Below are positions 31,456 to 44,113 of a stretch of DNA of 64,000 bases, in pieces. The translations under genes were made by a program, and so were the position numbers. Source of the DNA: Heterostelium album PN500 (lineage: Eukaryota; Evosea; Eumycetozoa; Acytosteliales; Acytosteliaceae); NCBI RefSeq assembly GCF_000004825.1, contig NW_008805066.1, forward strand, positions 496,001 through 560,000, in the 5' to 3' direction. How positions within the stretch are numbered: the stretch's first letter is position 1; the number at the start of each line of letters is the position of its first letter. The notes beneath the pieces are model-generated. The model saw nothing but the letters and a program-made list of their open reading frames with translations, was not told where the DNA came from and did no database searches.

Positions 31456-34400
31456 ATGAGTGGACATATTCATTCTTCAGATTGGAAGAAAGAACTTTAT
31501 AAAGCATTTAGATCCACAGTTATTTCTATATCAAATGAAACTGATTATATATTACAAAGAATATCTGTAAAAGTACATCAAGGTGTATTAAGAGTATTTC
31601 CACCTGGTATGTATATATTAATATCTATAATTATTAAACCAGTAGTTAACTAATAATAACTATTAATCATATTATTATTATTATTATAAGAGATAATAGC
31701 ACCAAATTCAAAAGTAGAATTTGCATCTGAAAGTAATGCTTACTTTACTGGATCAAAAGGTTCGGTTGTCTATTTGGTATTACCATCGTCTGTGCCACCC
31801 ATACAGAACCATCTAATACAATCGGTGCAACAGATGATCAATCATCATATGTGGGAACCGTTTCTCTATGTGAACATCGAGTGGCACACTCCATACTGGT
31901 CACCAAAGTCACATAGCTGTGTTATAAACTCGCAGCTGCCTCTCGAGACCAAGTATACACTTGGCTTTGAAGAGGTGAACCGTCAGTTCCACTCAGAGGT
32001 AAAGACAATGGTACGAGGTCGCACTCAATTCAAGATACTTAGAAATCCAACGACTGCACTCGCTAGCAATTCACCATCTCCCACCAGCTCACCAAACGCC
32101 AATAGCAATGATCGCGAGCATTACAATCAATTGCAACAGTCACTCTCACCACAAATGATAGGTTCTTCTTCGTCTTCGTTGTCGTCTTCATCATCTGGCA
32201 ACAACATATTGTCGTCGTCGCTTTCCGCGTCGTTACCGTCATCACCGTCGCCATCCAACAGTTCATCAAAGATTCCATTACCGCTTCCACTTACATCGAC
32301 ACTCTCGTTCTTCTCTTCGATTACAGGCTCGCCACCCTCTAGCAACAACAACCCGAATGAATCATGGAAGAACACAGTGCTAAGAGCGACTCGTGGTCAG
32401 TTTGTTACGATAGTCAACAAGACTAGTCGGTTGTTGATTCGTCGTGATCATGCTTTGGAGCAGGGATCGTGGGCTGTCATTCCACCCGAAGGAATTGCAC
32501 CCGGTGCCACCATTGAGTTTGGTACATCGAGTGGAATCTGTGCCGGAACCTCGGGTGCTGTTCATTACTACTCGAACGGACTGAAAGGCGATGTCAAGCT
32601 AACATTCAATAATCCTTTCATCGGTGAGAATACATTCAGCTATCATTGTCCACCGAATTTCCTAATCGAAAAGCAAGTTATTCCAGGAACCATCTCGAGT
32701 GTAGTGTTCACTATCAATGACAAGACAAATTCTATCAGCAGCAAGGACCTGAGGAGTAGTCTTCCGCAACAGCAACAGCTCCAAGGAAATCACAGTTCCC
32801 ACAATATTGTTGTAGGCGACGATAATATTAGGATTATAACACTGAACGTTGGTATGCTTCCAGGTGTCGAAGATCGTTGTGAAATGATTGCAAAGATATT
32901 GATTAATCTACCGGAGCGATACGATATCGTTTGTCTTCAGGCTGTCTTCAACTCTGGTGCAAAAGAACGACTAACTCGTGTGTTTAAACCGTTCTATTCC
33001 TATTTACTGGACAAGGTCGGCGAAGATAGTGGACTATATTTTGCGACCACTTTTCCAATACTGTGGAGTGACTTCCGTCAGTTCAACGAAGGTATCGGGC
33101 TCGATGTACACTCGTGTAAGGGTGTGCAGGGTGTGAAGCTCGACATCTCTGCGGTCAAAGAGAACAGTGTTCTCTATGTATTTAACGCACATCTCCAGTC
33201 GAATCCAGACAATACCTTGGCATGGCAAATGGTGGCTGGTGACGACAAGCTAAAGAAAGCACAAACCGTTCGAACCCTACAGCTTCAATCGATTCGAGAC
33301 TTTATCTCCACTGAATTTGCGCGTGCAACATCGAACAGTAGCAATTCCAGTGGTGGATCAAACAGCAGTAATAACATTAAGAATGCACTGGTATTCCTTG
33401 GTGATATGAATATCATTGGTGAAACCGAACAGGTCATTTCTGACGAAGGCAGTGTCATTCTTTCACAGGTGATACCGGAGCTCGCTCGAAAGATCAATAA
33501 TCGCGAGATAACAGAAACCTTTAGTTATAAGCTGATGGAGCATCTCACCAATAATAACATTCCAATTAGATATACAGGTATTCTCAGATCACAGCTATTG
33601 AATCCTCGTATGAAATCACTGCTCCTGACAGAGATGATCTCCTATATTCTAAAGAAAGATATTGTTGATCAGTTGGCACAGAGACACAATCAGTTGGAAG
33701 CACAGTTTGAGGGTGACGAATGTACATATAGAACGATTGTGCTCGAGACACTAAATATGGTGTTCCACTATGATACAAAGGCATCGACAACCTATTGGAC
33801 TACCACACTAAAGAATAGACTGCGATCGGAATTCAGCTCAGCACTCACCGAACTCGAGGAGTTTGACTTTGTCGATCTTCGTAATCATGTTATCAACCTA
33901 CAGCTTCTAACGAGCTTAAAGATGGCTTTGGAAATCACGCTACAAACCAAGGCAATCTATCAACTGATAAAAGGATCACGTTTCAAATCGAATATACCAG
34001 CACCACTCATATTAGACAGCGATATTGAAGAGTTAATTCTACCGCCACTTACTTCCTACTGGGGTGTCGACAGTAACAACAGCGACATCAGCTACATTTC
34101 AAACCTGGAGAAACTAAAGATTAGCAGTGGTGGCACGACAAACATAATCAACGAAAATGAAGACAACAACCGTATTAAAATCTATTTGAAACCAACCGAT
34201 GAATATGAATCGATGAAGAAGATTCTAGGACAGATGAATGATCTCTATCGCCAGACTAATCCACATCTGCCTGGATACACAATTCACCAATCTCTCAATC
34301 AGCTAGTGAGTAAGCCAACCTCAAAAGAGAGAACCGATTATATATTTAGTTTCAATTTATCGCCCAACTTTGGTGATGACGATGGTCGCAACCAATTGCT

Positions 34401-34584
34401 ACGTCTCAATTGTTTGGAATCCTCAATCCTTCCGATGGGTGCTACTCCACAGACCAGACTCTCTGATCATTTCGCTGTTGAATGTATAATTAAAGTTGAA
34501 GATACATCATCAACACCTGTACATAATAGAAAATCAAACTACCACCATCAACGTAATAATTCCAACAGTTCTTCGAGAGGTTAG
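31456..34584 (+). CDS. Endonuclease/exonuclease/phosphatase-domain protein with two beta-sandwich repeats, 1014 aa
   Basis: Exons 31456-31606 and 31691-34584, phase 1 (GTATGT...AAG). Two related N-terminal repeats (residues about 8-110 and 276-390) share a W-K start and a (V/I)-x-PPE-I-x-P-G/N-x-x-x-E-F turn, resembling lipid-binding aegerolysin/actinoporin-like sandwiches; this is tentative. A Ser/Pro-rich linker separates them. The C-terminal half has the EEP fold: N436 in ITLNVGM, GDMN (D622, N624), RTDYIF (D933) and LSDH (D976, H977). The family's metal-binding Glu in the LQE motif is Ala468 here. The insertion between GDMN and DYIF is long. Nearest functional analogues are neutral sphingomyelinases and inositol-phosphate phosphatases. 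Activity is uncertain. Confidence 0.7.
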
Positions 34585-34654
34585 CTTTTCCCGGAAATAA
34601 ATTTAATAACCATTTTTTTTCAATATATTTTTTGTTTTTTATTTATTTATATTA

Positions 34655-37600
34655 TTATAGTTTCGTTTTAACTACAAGTAATGTGATAAATGATAAAATT
34701 AGAATTGTAATTGTTATTCTAAATATCATCTTTGGCTCCATTAATCTATCAGCGAATGTCTTTTTGTTTAATTCCAATTCTTCTTGTTTCCACTTCTTTT
34801 CTTGCTCTTCTTTCTTTTCGAGATATTTAATTCTCTTTTGTTCTTTGGTAAGAGTTGGCTGTTTCTTTGAATCCAATTGTTGATCTACCACTTCTTCTTT
34901 CTTTTCCTGCTTAACTTTGGGTGGACAACTCTCGTTGCACTCCAATAGTTTATCAAAATTAACATTCTTTATATTATTCTCCAAACGTTTCTGTTTTGCT
35001 TGTGTACATGTCCATCTTTCTTTTCTTGTTTTGCACTGACAATAAACATTTAAACTAATAATTCGAATGAAATATTTTTAGTATATGAATTCAAAAGTGG
35101 ATCCGTTGCTACAATAACAATATTTACCTTGCTTTACAAGAAGAGCATGATCCTTGGTGACATGTATCCAAACATGAATGGTTACAGTTCTCTAAAAACT
35201 TTCGACAAACATTACCACAAGAAAATATATCTCTCTCCAACTTCTCTGATTCTAAATACTCGAAACATGGAATGAGCAGTGTATTGCTCTGACAATGGCA
35301 TAAAACTCTAACGTTTTTTTTACATTTCGGACAGTCATTCAAATGGCATAAAAGATCGCATTTATGAGCACAGCCTTTTGGTCTCTCGTTTTGACATGGA
35401 AGCTCACAAACTTGACAGGTATCTTGGAAGGTGAGTTCATTCTCTGCTTCATCATTATCTTCCTCTTCTTCTTCGTAACTTTCTTCTACAATCTGTTGTC
35501 CGTCCTCGGTGATAAGTTGTCTTCTTATGGTAACCTTGTGGCACGCACCGCGACAGAAATGATTACCACATTCCAATAGATTCTTACATTCACTCGTACA
35601 ACTGTAGGTCAAATCGCCAGAACATATTATATGCTTAGCCTCATGCTGTCCTATGCAAGATCTCTCCATTGGCACCAGACACGGTGGACATCGAACTTCG
35701 GACAGTGGAAGAGCTTGTGGGAATTGCACAGCCTTTTCCTTGGGAATCGTTTGAATAGTCTGACCCTTGTACTCCAACAGCGGCTTCACACGATAGTTGA
35801 TACTTGGTATTGGATCGTGACAGTCGTTTGGACAACGATGAGTGCATCCAAGTAGCTGAGCTCCACAGATTCTATCACATGGTTTACACGCACCAAAGTG
35901 ACAAGCATGACGTCTTCTCTTGGAGTGATGGCACGTAGTTGGATGAGCACAGAGTTTCTTGCAACGTGGTGGTTGTATCTTCTTTTCCGTACCACACACC
36001 ACATCGATAAAAGTACATTTACAAGGACAATATATCCTAACAGTTAGATTACATGGTAAACATTTACCTTGGTGACAAGTAGCTTTACATCGATGATTAC
36101 CACAGCCAAGTTTCTCACCCTAATAAATAGTTAACAACAAAAAAAAGATTAATAATCGATAGATTAGATGTTTTACATCTGTTTTGCTATTACTTACACA
36201 TTCTTCCTCACAAGGAGGACAATCTGTTCCGAGACAACAACGCTTTCTACATCTGTGACGTCCACAGTTTCTTATGTTATTACACTTGTTTGTACAAATC
36301 AATTCTTTGGAGCATGGCATATCCTTTACAAGACTACCGCAATTACACTTTTTAGTAGCCACTTGATTGCAACTGGTACAATCACCTGTATGACAACGGT
36401 TGTAACATCTATGTCCACATGCTAACAACTTATTGCAGGTACCACCACAAGACTTTGGTGTCGGTACATTGCAATCCAGTTTGAATTGCTTTGATCCACA
36501 TCCACAAACCCTAGGTGCAGCCAAAGGACATGGGTCACAACCATCACAACATACTTTGGTACATCTATGCTTATTACAAGTCAACAACTTATTACAAACG
36601 GAATCACAAATATTCTCTGATGAACATTTTGTTTCTATACTCGTTCTTTTACATCTACATTGTTTAATAGATGCTAACAAAATAAAAAGTAAAAGTAAGT
36701 AAGTAATCTATAACTCTTTCTCTTTCAATATTGAATGTTGAAAACTTACTTTTTTCACATGGTGGATGATCACCTTTATGACATATGGATTCACAGAGGT
36801 GAGAACAACTCAATCTCTTTGAACATTGATTCTCACAGCTGTAGAATTGACCGTCTTTGCATCGCTGTACTTTATTCTCACGACCACAGTAGCATTTCGA
36901 TTGAATGGTTCTCGAACAAGGCAGACATGCACCGGGATGACAAAGTAGTAGACAACTGTGTTCACAGCCATTGAGTTTTCGTTGACAGATCTCACCGCAG
37001 GAGTGAGCGGTCTGCCAAGGGTCAACAGGGGGATCCGTTGTCTTGCCACAGAAACAGAGGTAGCGATCGGGTGAATGTTGCTTATGATAGAGATACCGAC
37101 AGTTTGGACATAGCCAATGTGGTTGTGCACGATTCGACTGACATGCCTCCGATGCTGCACTTATCAACAGTCGCTCACGTGACCAACTCTGAGTGCAATT
37201 CAAGTGGAGTAAACAATAGCATTGTTGACACTGCCAGATTGAATCAACCGGTTTCACTCTCTCCAAACAAACCAAACAAGTAGATATACCTCTCGATGTT
37301 TCTTTTATTAGCTGTCTGATATTCATTTCCTTGGCGTTCTCGTCTACCGCTATTACCACAGCTGATGATGCTCCAACATTATTATTACTACCTCTATAAC
37401 TTTGAAATATCTTATCGTACTGTTGTTGTTGCTGTTCGTCATCAGAGTCATTAAGACAATTGTCTTCATCTGAATCATAATCATCAGAATCTGATTCCAT
37501 ATTATACTTTTGAACCAACTCTTTGTATCTCTCCATTGTTAATAATACAGGTAATTCTTTTTCTTTTTGAATTGCTTCAGTAGTTGTTGTAGTAGTTGTT

Positions 37601-38085
37601 GTTGTTGATGTTGTTGTTACATTTGTAGTAGAAGTTGAAGTGTTTAACTTAGATTGACCAGCCAAGTTTGGGGAAACACTCCATTGATTGACGGCTGTAC
37701 TTTGTTGAATTAAATGTGAATCATTTTGTCTTTCTGTAGTTCTTTTCAGCCTACTTTTAACACCATTATTATTATTATTATTACTATATCTATTGTTATT
37801 ATTATTTGAAGTTGTAGATGAATCTCTATTAAATCTAACACTATTATTATTATTACTGTTATTTATATTTTTATTTCTAAAAGTTCTTCTGATTGTATTA
37901 CCATGATGTTTTGGTTGAGTATTCTCAACATCATCATTTAAATCTTGATTTCTGTCATTTCTATCATTATTATTGTTATTATTACTATTATTTAAAAATC
38001 TTCTTCTTCCTAATGGTTGATTTCCATTACTTTTACTTTCACTACTACCTTCTCTATTAATAATAAAAGGAGTAGGTGTTGTCAT
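34655..38085 (-). CDS. nfxl1: NF-X1-type zinc-finger protein, NFXL1-like, 1067 aa
   Basis: Exons 38085-36750, 36673-36198, 36119-35128 and 35054-34655 join cleanly (3204 nt). Residues 1-250 are Asn/Ser/Thr-rich low complexity with an acidic patch. Residues about 269-328 form a RING/PHD-like finger (CLVC...CQQC...HLNC...CPNC). Then come many NF-X1 repeats, recognisable as C-G-H-x-C-x-x-x-C-H-x-G-x-C-x-x-C. The end is a charged coiled coil followed by a single membrane span (IFRITITILILSFITLLVV), a layout shared with animal NFXL1 rather than nuclear NFX1. Proteins of this family act as E3 ligase-like factors or transcription repressors; membrane anchoring here is inferred. It converges on the EEP gene with a 70-bp gap. 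Confidence 0.85.
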
Positions 38086-38216
38086 ATCATTATAATTATA
38101 ATCAAATAACAGATCTGTTGCAATGAAAAAGATAATTAAAAATTAAAAGTCAAATTTTGACTTTTTTTTTCTTTTGGGCATTGACAAAATATAAAAGATA
38201 TATTTATTAGATAGTT

Positions 38217-41168
38217 TTATTGTTTTTTCAAGAAATTTGATACGGTGTTACCAATTCTATTAAAGTATTTCTCAACCAACTCTGTTTTATCACCGACTTT
38301 GACACCCTTCAAATCTAGAATCTTTTGGAAATCGGCATCGGAACCACCGAATCTATCACTGAAGCTATTGTAGGTTTCGACGATTGACTTCTCATCGGAT
38401 CCTATAACCTTGAGAATAGCTTCTGCCTTTCCAAATTCGGTGTTGACAAACTTTGTAAAACGATTACTGCTACCGTCGGGAATCTTAGTGGGTAGATCGA
38501 GCAAACACTTCTTGATCGTAGAGATATCCAACAGCAATGCATGTGCACCTGTATCTGAAATACGATGACATTTGTATATATTCTGTGTTATTCTTAAAAT
38601 GAATGATCTATTATTATCAAATAATATAAGATAAGCTAGTTAGATACAAATTGATTTGAGATAATGTTTGTTTTAAACAAAAAAAACTTACGCTGCAAAT
38701 AGATCACAGAAATATTTGTAGTGATTGGTCGATAGTAACTCTGCTTCCAACTTGGCACTTTCATTGATGATAGAATTGATTGATTCGACGTATGGCGAAT
38801 GATCACTGATCTTTACGTCTTTGTCACCCCAATCCAATTTGGTCATAGTATGTAAGTGTGGTTCGAGTTTAGCTTCGATACCGTACACCAGTGACTTTAC
38901 ACCCTTTCCAATGACACCGGAATACTCGTTCTTCTCATTGTTGAAATCGATCATCTCCTTGTATCGTTCAATGATCAACTTTTTGAACTTGTCCGAAATC
39001 TGTGGAATAGTCTTACTAAAGTACTCTGATGTATTGATAATCAAACAAATAACAACATCTTCTTGATGTTCATGTGGTCTACCAACATCACTAGATTGAT
39101 AATGTTAACATTGTTAATATATCGATAATTGATAGTTTTTGTTTTAAAATAAACACTTACCTTGAAATCTTTGATGATAATATTGCAGCATATTTAATAA
39201 GATACTTCTTAAATAGACCATAGAGTGAAGAGAATGGTTCACCTCTACTGAGTATTGAGCATCTCTCCATTGCTTTTCTAAAGTATTGTACAAGATCGGT
39301 TCCACTGGAAAGTACTTTGTTGGTGGCATCCTCCTCGAGTGCCCATTTCTCTTCACTGACGAGTCTGGTGATTGCTTCATCCATCTTTTTGTCCTCCTCT
39401 TGAATGTATAGATCCATGTATGGATCGAAGCTCGATGAAATGATTCCCTTGAATCTTTCGTAACCCTTGTCCTGTGGTTGTACCTTTGGCGAGCCGTTGT
39501 TGTTGTTGTTGTTGTTGTTGTTGGCACCTGCACCGCCATTAGCATTTCCAGATTCATTATCATCCAATTTCTGACGTCTCTGGTTCCAACGTCTGTTGAT
39601 TGCTGCCACCGAGTTATCACCGCGATCCTCATCGTCAACCACCATGTCTGGATCCTGTGGTGATTGAATCGGTGATACATTCGCCGAGTTCCTATAGACT
39701 GCCGATTGTGCGAAAGCATTGACCATCTCCTTTTCAAACTCCAAAGTCTTATTCAATGCATTCAACAATACATTGATATCCAACTCATTCTTTGTTTTCA
39801 TTAGAATATCTTGTACTGCCAATCTAGATTATAGATAATAATAATAATAATAAGTAAAGTATGGTAAAAGAGTTGAGTTAGTCAATCGTTAATATTTAAA
39901 AGATGAAAAGTAAAGATAAGTTTACTATTACATACTTTGTAATACAACAGAATTCATAGGCAATATTCTCTTCCATCTTCCATTCGGGTGGGAAGATACC
40001 GGTATACTCCTCTTTGAATGTATTAAGTTCTTTGACCAACCATTTGAATCTACGTTTGATATCCTTGAGTTGTGAATGTTCTTCGTGTGATGAGAATGCA
40101 CGTTTGTATGCTTGTAAATGAATATCACACAGCCATCTCATGAAATCCTTCTTTGTCTCTCCACCCAGTGCATCTATAACCAAACATGCACTAGCCCACT
40201 TATTCTCACCATCAACTTGATTACTTGGTACATAACTATAATTATATATATATATATAGTTATTAATAAAATAAAACAAAACAATATTAGAACATAGATT
40301 AGTTATAACTAAAAATAATAGTAACATACCTCTTGAAATCTTCATAAATCTTCTCTTTTACACTTGATCTAATTCTCTCGAGTTCTCTGTTGAGTGAAGC
40401 AATCTTTGGTGAATCTCTATAGTCTTTGAATCCTTGAGCAAACTCTGCAGTTGCTTCCAACAATCTTGCTACAGTTGCATATTGTTTCTTCTCAACCATT
40501 TCATTAAGTTGTTCAACACCCATAACTAATTGTTATTATTATTATTATTATTATTATTTGTTATGTTAATTAATATTAATAATAATAGTTACAAACAACA
40601 ACATACCCATCATATGTAATCTCTTTAATGTTGTGATGGCAGCAGTAAGATTCTTCTTTGCGAAATCCAATGATTTGATATCCTTGCAGATCTCAGTTAC
40701 CATCTGTTCTGATTTGATTGCTTTTGTCTTGATATCTGCAATCTTTGTTAGCAATTCATTAATGGATCGTTTAGCATTCTCTAGATCTTCTTTTCCTTTG
40801 CTACCGGTGCTGCTCTGCATTCTAACCTCCTGTACAATCTCTTCATCAATCTTGTGAATCTTTAATCTAAGCTTATTCATATGTGCATCAATATGTACAA
40901 GTGATTGTTCTATTATTATATTAAATAAAAAAACCATATTAATAAAGATAAACATTCTAACAATTATTATTATTTTTAATATTTTATTATATATATACAT
41001 ACCATTTGTAAAGTTATCATTAATATATTTTACAGGATTGAAATCATGTCTATCGATTGGATCTTGACTTGGAATGATATCATTGATGGCAGCTTGTAGT
41101 TCCGGACTGAACATATCATTACTCCATGTTAGACTTCCTTCCAACGTCAAGTTATTTGATTTTTCCAT
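38217..41168 (-). CDS. vps53: VPS53, GARP/EARP tethering complex subunit, 800 aa
   Basis: Seven exons: 41168-41003, 40909-40607, 40525-40330, 40235-39936, 39823-39161, 39090-38692, 38592-38217, total 2403 nt with all phases consistent. N-terminal coiled coil typical of Vps53 (FNPVKYINDNF; ITTLKRLHMM-VMGVEQL), then the helical-rod repeats. The C-terminal domain contains IYKCHRISDTGAHALLLD and KAEAILKVIG, which match the human protein closely. VPS53 joins VPS51, VPS52 and VPS54 (GARP) or VPS50 (EARP) to tether endosome-derived vesicles at the trans-Golgi or recycling endosomes. Exon 5 holds a Gly/Asn-rich insertion. The family's length is about 800 residues, so the gene is complete. Confidence 0.93.
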
Positions 41169-41460
41169 TTTTCAAATAATAATAGTTTATAACACTATAT
41201 CTAATCTTTAGATACTATCTATCTATAAAACTATCTATAAACTATATTAATAAAAAATGTAAACTATAAATATAAATAACAAGTTAATTATTGAATAAAA
41301 AAAAAAAAGTTTGTGATTAGTTTTTTTTTTTTTTAAAAAGTTAATTATTTTTAATTTTGATCAATAAAAAGTTTTGACCTGTTTGTTTAGTTAATTTGTA
41401 TTGCTTTCATTATTATTATTCATTGAATTTTATTTATTTTATTTTCTTAAATATATATTT

Positions 41461-43878
41461 TTAAACTGGTAGTTTATATCTTGATGAAATAAATAGATTT
41501 CTTCTTGCTAGATGATAGAGTGTTAAACAAGCGACCATCACATAAAGAAAGTCCGATATCGAAACTATTATCAGTGCAACGATCTTGCATGATAGAAATC
41601 TTGTGTATTTATAGTAGTTCAGTGCAGCGGATCCGAATGAAATCATAGGGAAACAAAAAGCCCACCATCCAAGATGAAAAATCGGGATTCTTGCACTCCT
41701 GAACGTCTTTTTCATCATTATCCAAATCACTATGACTATCGCCATGTTGATAAAGATGAGTGCGTACATCAATCTCATTGGAACGGTTAGTCCCTGGCGC
41801 ACTTGAACCATTGCCGAGAATGCAATCGATGGATACGCAATGAAGATGGTCTGTGAAGGGATGTGTTCCGGTGGCAGCAAACCAAACAGTTTGTAGGAGA
41901 TGAGAAGCGCCACCTGGATGATCATTCCGTAGATCGTTCCGATTGTCCACGTTGCCCAACCCATTCGATGATAGCCCAGTCCTTGCGCGGTGTATCCACA
42001 CAGCAGAAATCCGGTGCCGTTGAACAGAAACGTCGGTGTCATCCTCAGCGGTATCTTGGATCGCTGTGCCAACACCAATTGGATAACAAACAGCACACTG
42101 GCACAACACTGAAAGGCAAACGATATCCAGAATAAAACGACTGCCAACGGTCTGGAAAATTCAATACAAATATCGGCAATCTGGAAGAGCGACATTGCTA
42201 TGATACACCAATAGGTCACCTGAATGGTGTTCTTGAAATCATTGACAATCTTGGCGGGATGTACGATTATACTGATCACTTCGATGGTCATTGCAAGCGC
42301 TAATATAGCAGAGGACATAGATACAAAGATCTTGTATAGCCATGCCGGTGTTGAAAACAAGGTGTTCATTGTACGCCACTGGATCGCGAGTGCCGAGGTT
42401 GCCAACGATATAGCAAACGTAACCAGAGGAATGTATTTCGTCCATTTCAAGCTGGTTACATCTAGTTCCACCGATTTATAGTTGTGACTTATCAATTCCA
42501 GTGGAGGAACACCGCTTTTCACAGTGACATCCTCTGGAATAGTTTTCAATGTTTCCACATGGATCACTCCAAGATCGGTCTTTAACCTCCTTTTCTCCAG
42601 AGGCGATGGGTTGTATTGTTTCAAATTCACTGGAACATGTTTACTGTAATGAAACACTCTGTCAACCAATCCCACTGGCGATGCATCTGGATTCATTGAG
42701 TATTCCGAAGATGAAGATGAATCCGAGGAAGAAGAGTTGGTTGCTGGCTCCTGGAATTCTTGTTCCAATGTTTCGGCGATGAGAGGAACATCGGAAACTA
42801 TAATCTCTGGCTGTTTCTGATATTGAAATATCTTGTTTATATATCTAGTGGTATTTGGAATATATCGGTAGTTGGTATAACGTTTCCAGAGGAATTCACA
42901 ATACTTTTGTTTGTCGGAAATCAATGCCTCTGAAATAAAAAAGTATCTCGTCTTGTCGTCTTTAAATATCAAACGTTGGTGTGTGGTTGGTAGCCTTCTA
43001 AACCTTTGGAGTGTATGTATTCTTCGTACTTTGATAATGAGTTGGAGAACTAACAGGGCATCGGCAATGATCAGTGCATCTCGTCTATTGGTAGGTTGGT
43101 TACGCGCCAGCAGAATCCACTCGGTCAGCTCCACACCAAATATATAGTGGCGAATCTTTTCATTCTTGGTAAAGTAGATAGAGTTTTGCTTTCGTTTGTG
43201 CGTTTGTGGGATATGGATTTTCAGGAACCGGTAGAAATACAACAGCAACTCGTGTTGGCTGTCGGTCAGCAAGTTGCACGGCTCGGTGATTCCCTCGATA
43301 TTGGTAATCTGGTCAGTCATAGGCAGCACCTCCATATCGAATATCTTACTGTCTTTCAGAGACGATCTAAGATTCTTGTCCATCAATATCTTTGCAAGTC
43401 TACTATCCATTTTGCCATTCCTCGGTGGAATGGGAGTGTTCTCTACCGATTTCAAAAGGAAATCACCTTTTTTAAAGATTGCCTCCGATGTACATTCATT
43501 GTCATCGTCAGATTCCAACGACTCATCATCATCATTTTCATTCATTTTCATATCTATAAAATAATTATAATTATTTTTTTTTAAACTATTATTACTATTA
43601 TTATTATTATTATTATCTCTATTCATTTCATCTGAATGTTTTGACTCTTTATCTATATTATTATTACTATCTATATTTTTATTCAATCCAGAAAGCATAT
43701 TAATATATGGTTTTGGAGATAATTCTATTTCATCTTCTTCATCTTCCAATTGATTTTGTATCTCACAAAAAGTGTTATCCAATTTCGCATATGAAAAACT
43801 ATTGCTTCTTTTAGATTTGATCGATTCTAAATAAGGACTTATTTTATTTGAAACAACTGATAAAGATGATCTTCTCAT
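41461..43878 (-). CDS. DEP-domain fused to SLAC1/TDT-type anion transporter, 805 aa
   Basis: Single exon. Residues 1-200 are low complexity and acidic. Residues about 240-318 look like a DEP domain (IFGVELTEWIL, then RRDALIIADALL, LIFKDD and YFFI). Residues about 479-795 contain ten hydrophobic segments in TehA/Mae1/SLAC1 order, with PLVTFAISLATSALAIQW at helix 1, LPPEHIPSQTIFIAYP near helix 7 and GWWAFCFPMISF near helix 9. The TDT family carries C4-dicarboxylates, sulfite or chloride/nitrate; the gating Phe of SLAC1 cannot be placed by eye. DEP domains recruit proteins to membranes or GPCR signalling complexes, so regulation through DEP is inferred. An Asn run near residue 90 is typical of the genome. 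Confidence 0.75.
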   Translation of the reverse strand: MRRSSLSVVSNKISPYLESIKSKRSNSFSYAKLDNTFCEIQNQLEDEEDEIELSPKPYINMLSGLNKNIDSNNNIDKESKHSDEMNRDNNNNNNSNNSLKKNNYNYFIDMKMNENDDDESLESDDDNECTSEAIFKKGDFLLKSVENTPIPPRNGKMDSRLAKILMDKNLRSSLKDSKIFDMEVLPMTDQITNIEGITEPCNLLTDSQHELLLYFYRFLKIHIPQTHKRKQNSIYFTKNEKIRHYIFGVELTEWILLARNQPTNRRDALIIADALLVLQLIIKVRRIHTLQRFRRLPTTHQRLIFKDDKTRYFFISEALISDKQKYCEFLWKRYTNYRYIPNTTRYINKIFQYQKQPEIIVSDVPLIAETLEQEFQEPATNSSSSDSSSSSEYSMNPDASPVGLVDRVFHYSKHVPVNLKQYNPSPLEKRRLKTDLGVIHVETLKTIPEDVTVKSGVPPLELISHNYKSVELDVTSLKWTKYIPLVTFAISLATSALAIQWRTMNTLFSTPAWLYKIFVSMSSAILALAMTIEVISIIVHPAKIVNDFKNTIQVTYWCIIAMSLFQIADICIEFSRPLAVVLFWISFAFQCCASVLFVIQLVLAQRSKIPLRMTPTFLFNGTGFLLCGYTAQGLGYHRMGWATWTIGTIYGMIIQVALLISYKLFGLLPPEHIPSQTIFIAYPSIAFSAMVQVRQGLTVPMRLMYALIFINMAIVIVIWIMMKKTFRSARIPIFHLGWWAFCFPMISFGSAALNYYKYTRFLSCKIVALIIVSISDFLYVMVACLTLYHLARRNLFISSRYKLPV

Positions 43879-44113
43879 TTATTTCTTTTAAAATCTAAAA
43901 ATAAATTAGATATCATAAATATTTTATTTTGAAATATATATATTGAAAAATAAGTTATTCATATAAATAATGTTTTTCTGCAAACATTTCACCACTCACC
44001 ACTTATCTCTTATTTGTTATGAAATCAATATTGTAACGTAATAAAAAATATAAAGTTCACACATTTTCGAATATTTCAAAAAATATATAGATTTATTTAT
44101 TTTTTTATCTTTA

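Noticed and set aside
39144-39737. 197-codon minus-strand frame rich in Arg/Thr
   Set aside because: Alternative frame of VPS53 exon 5.
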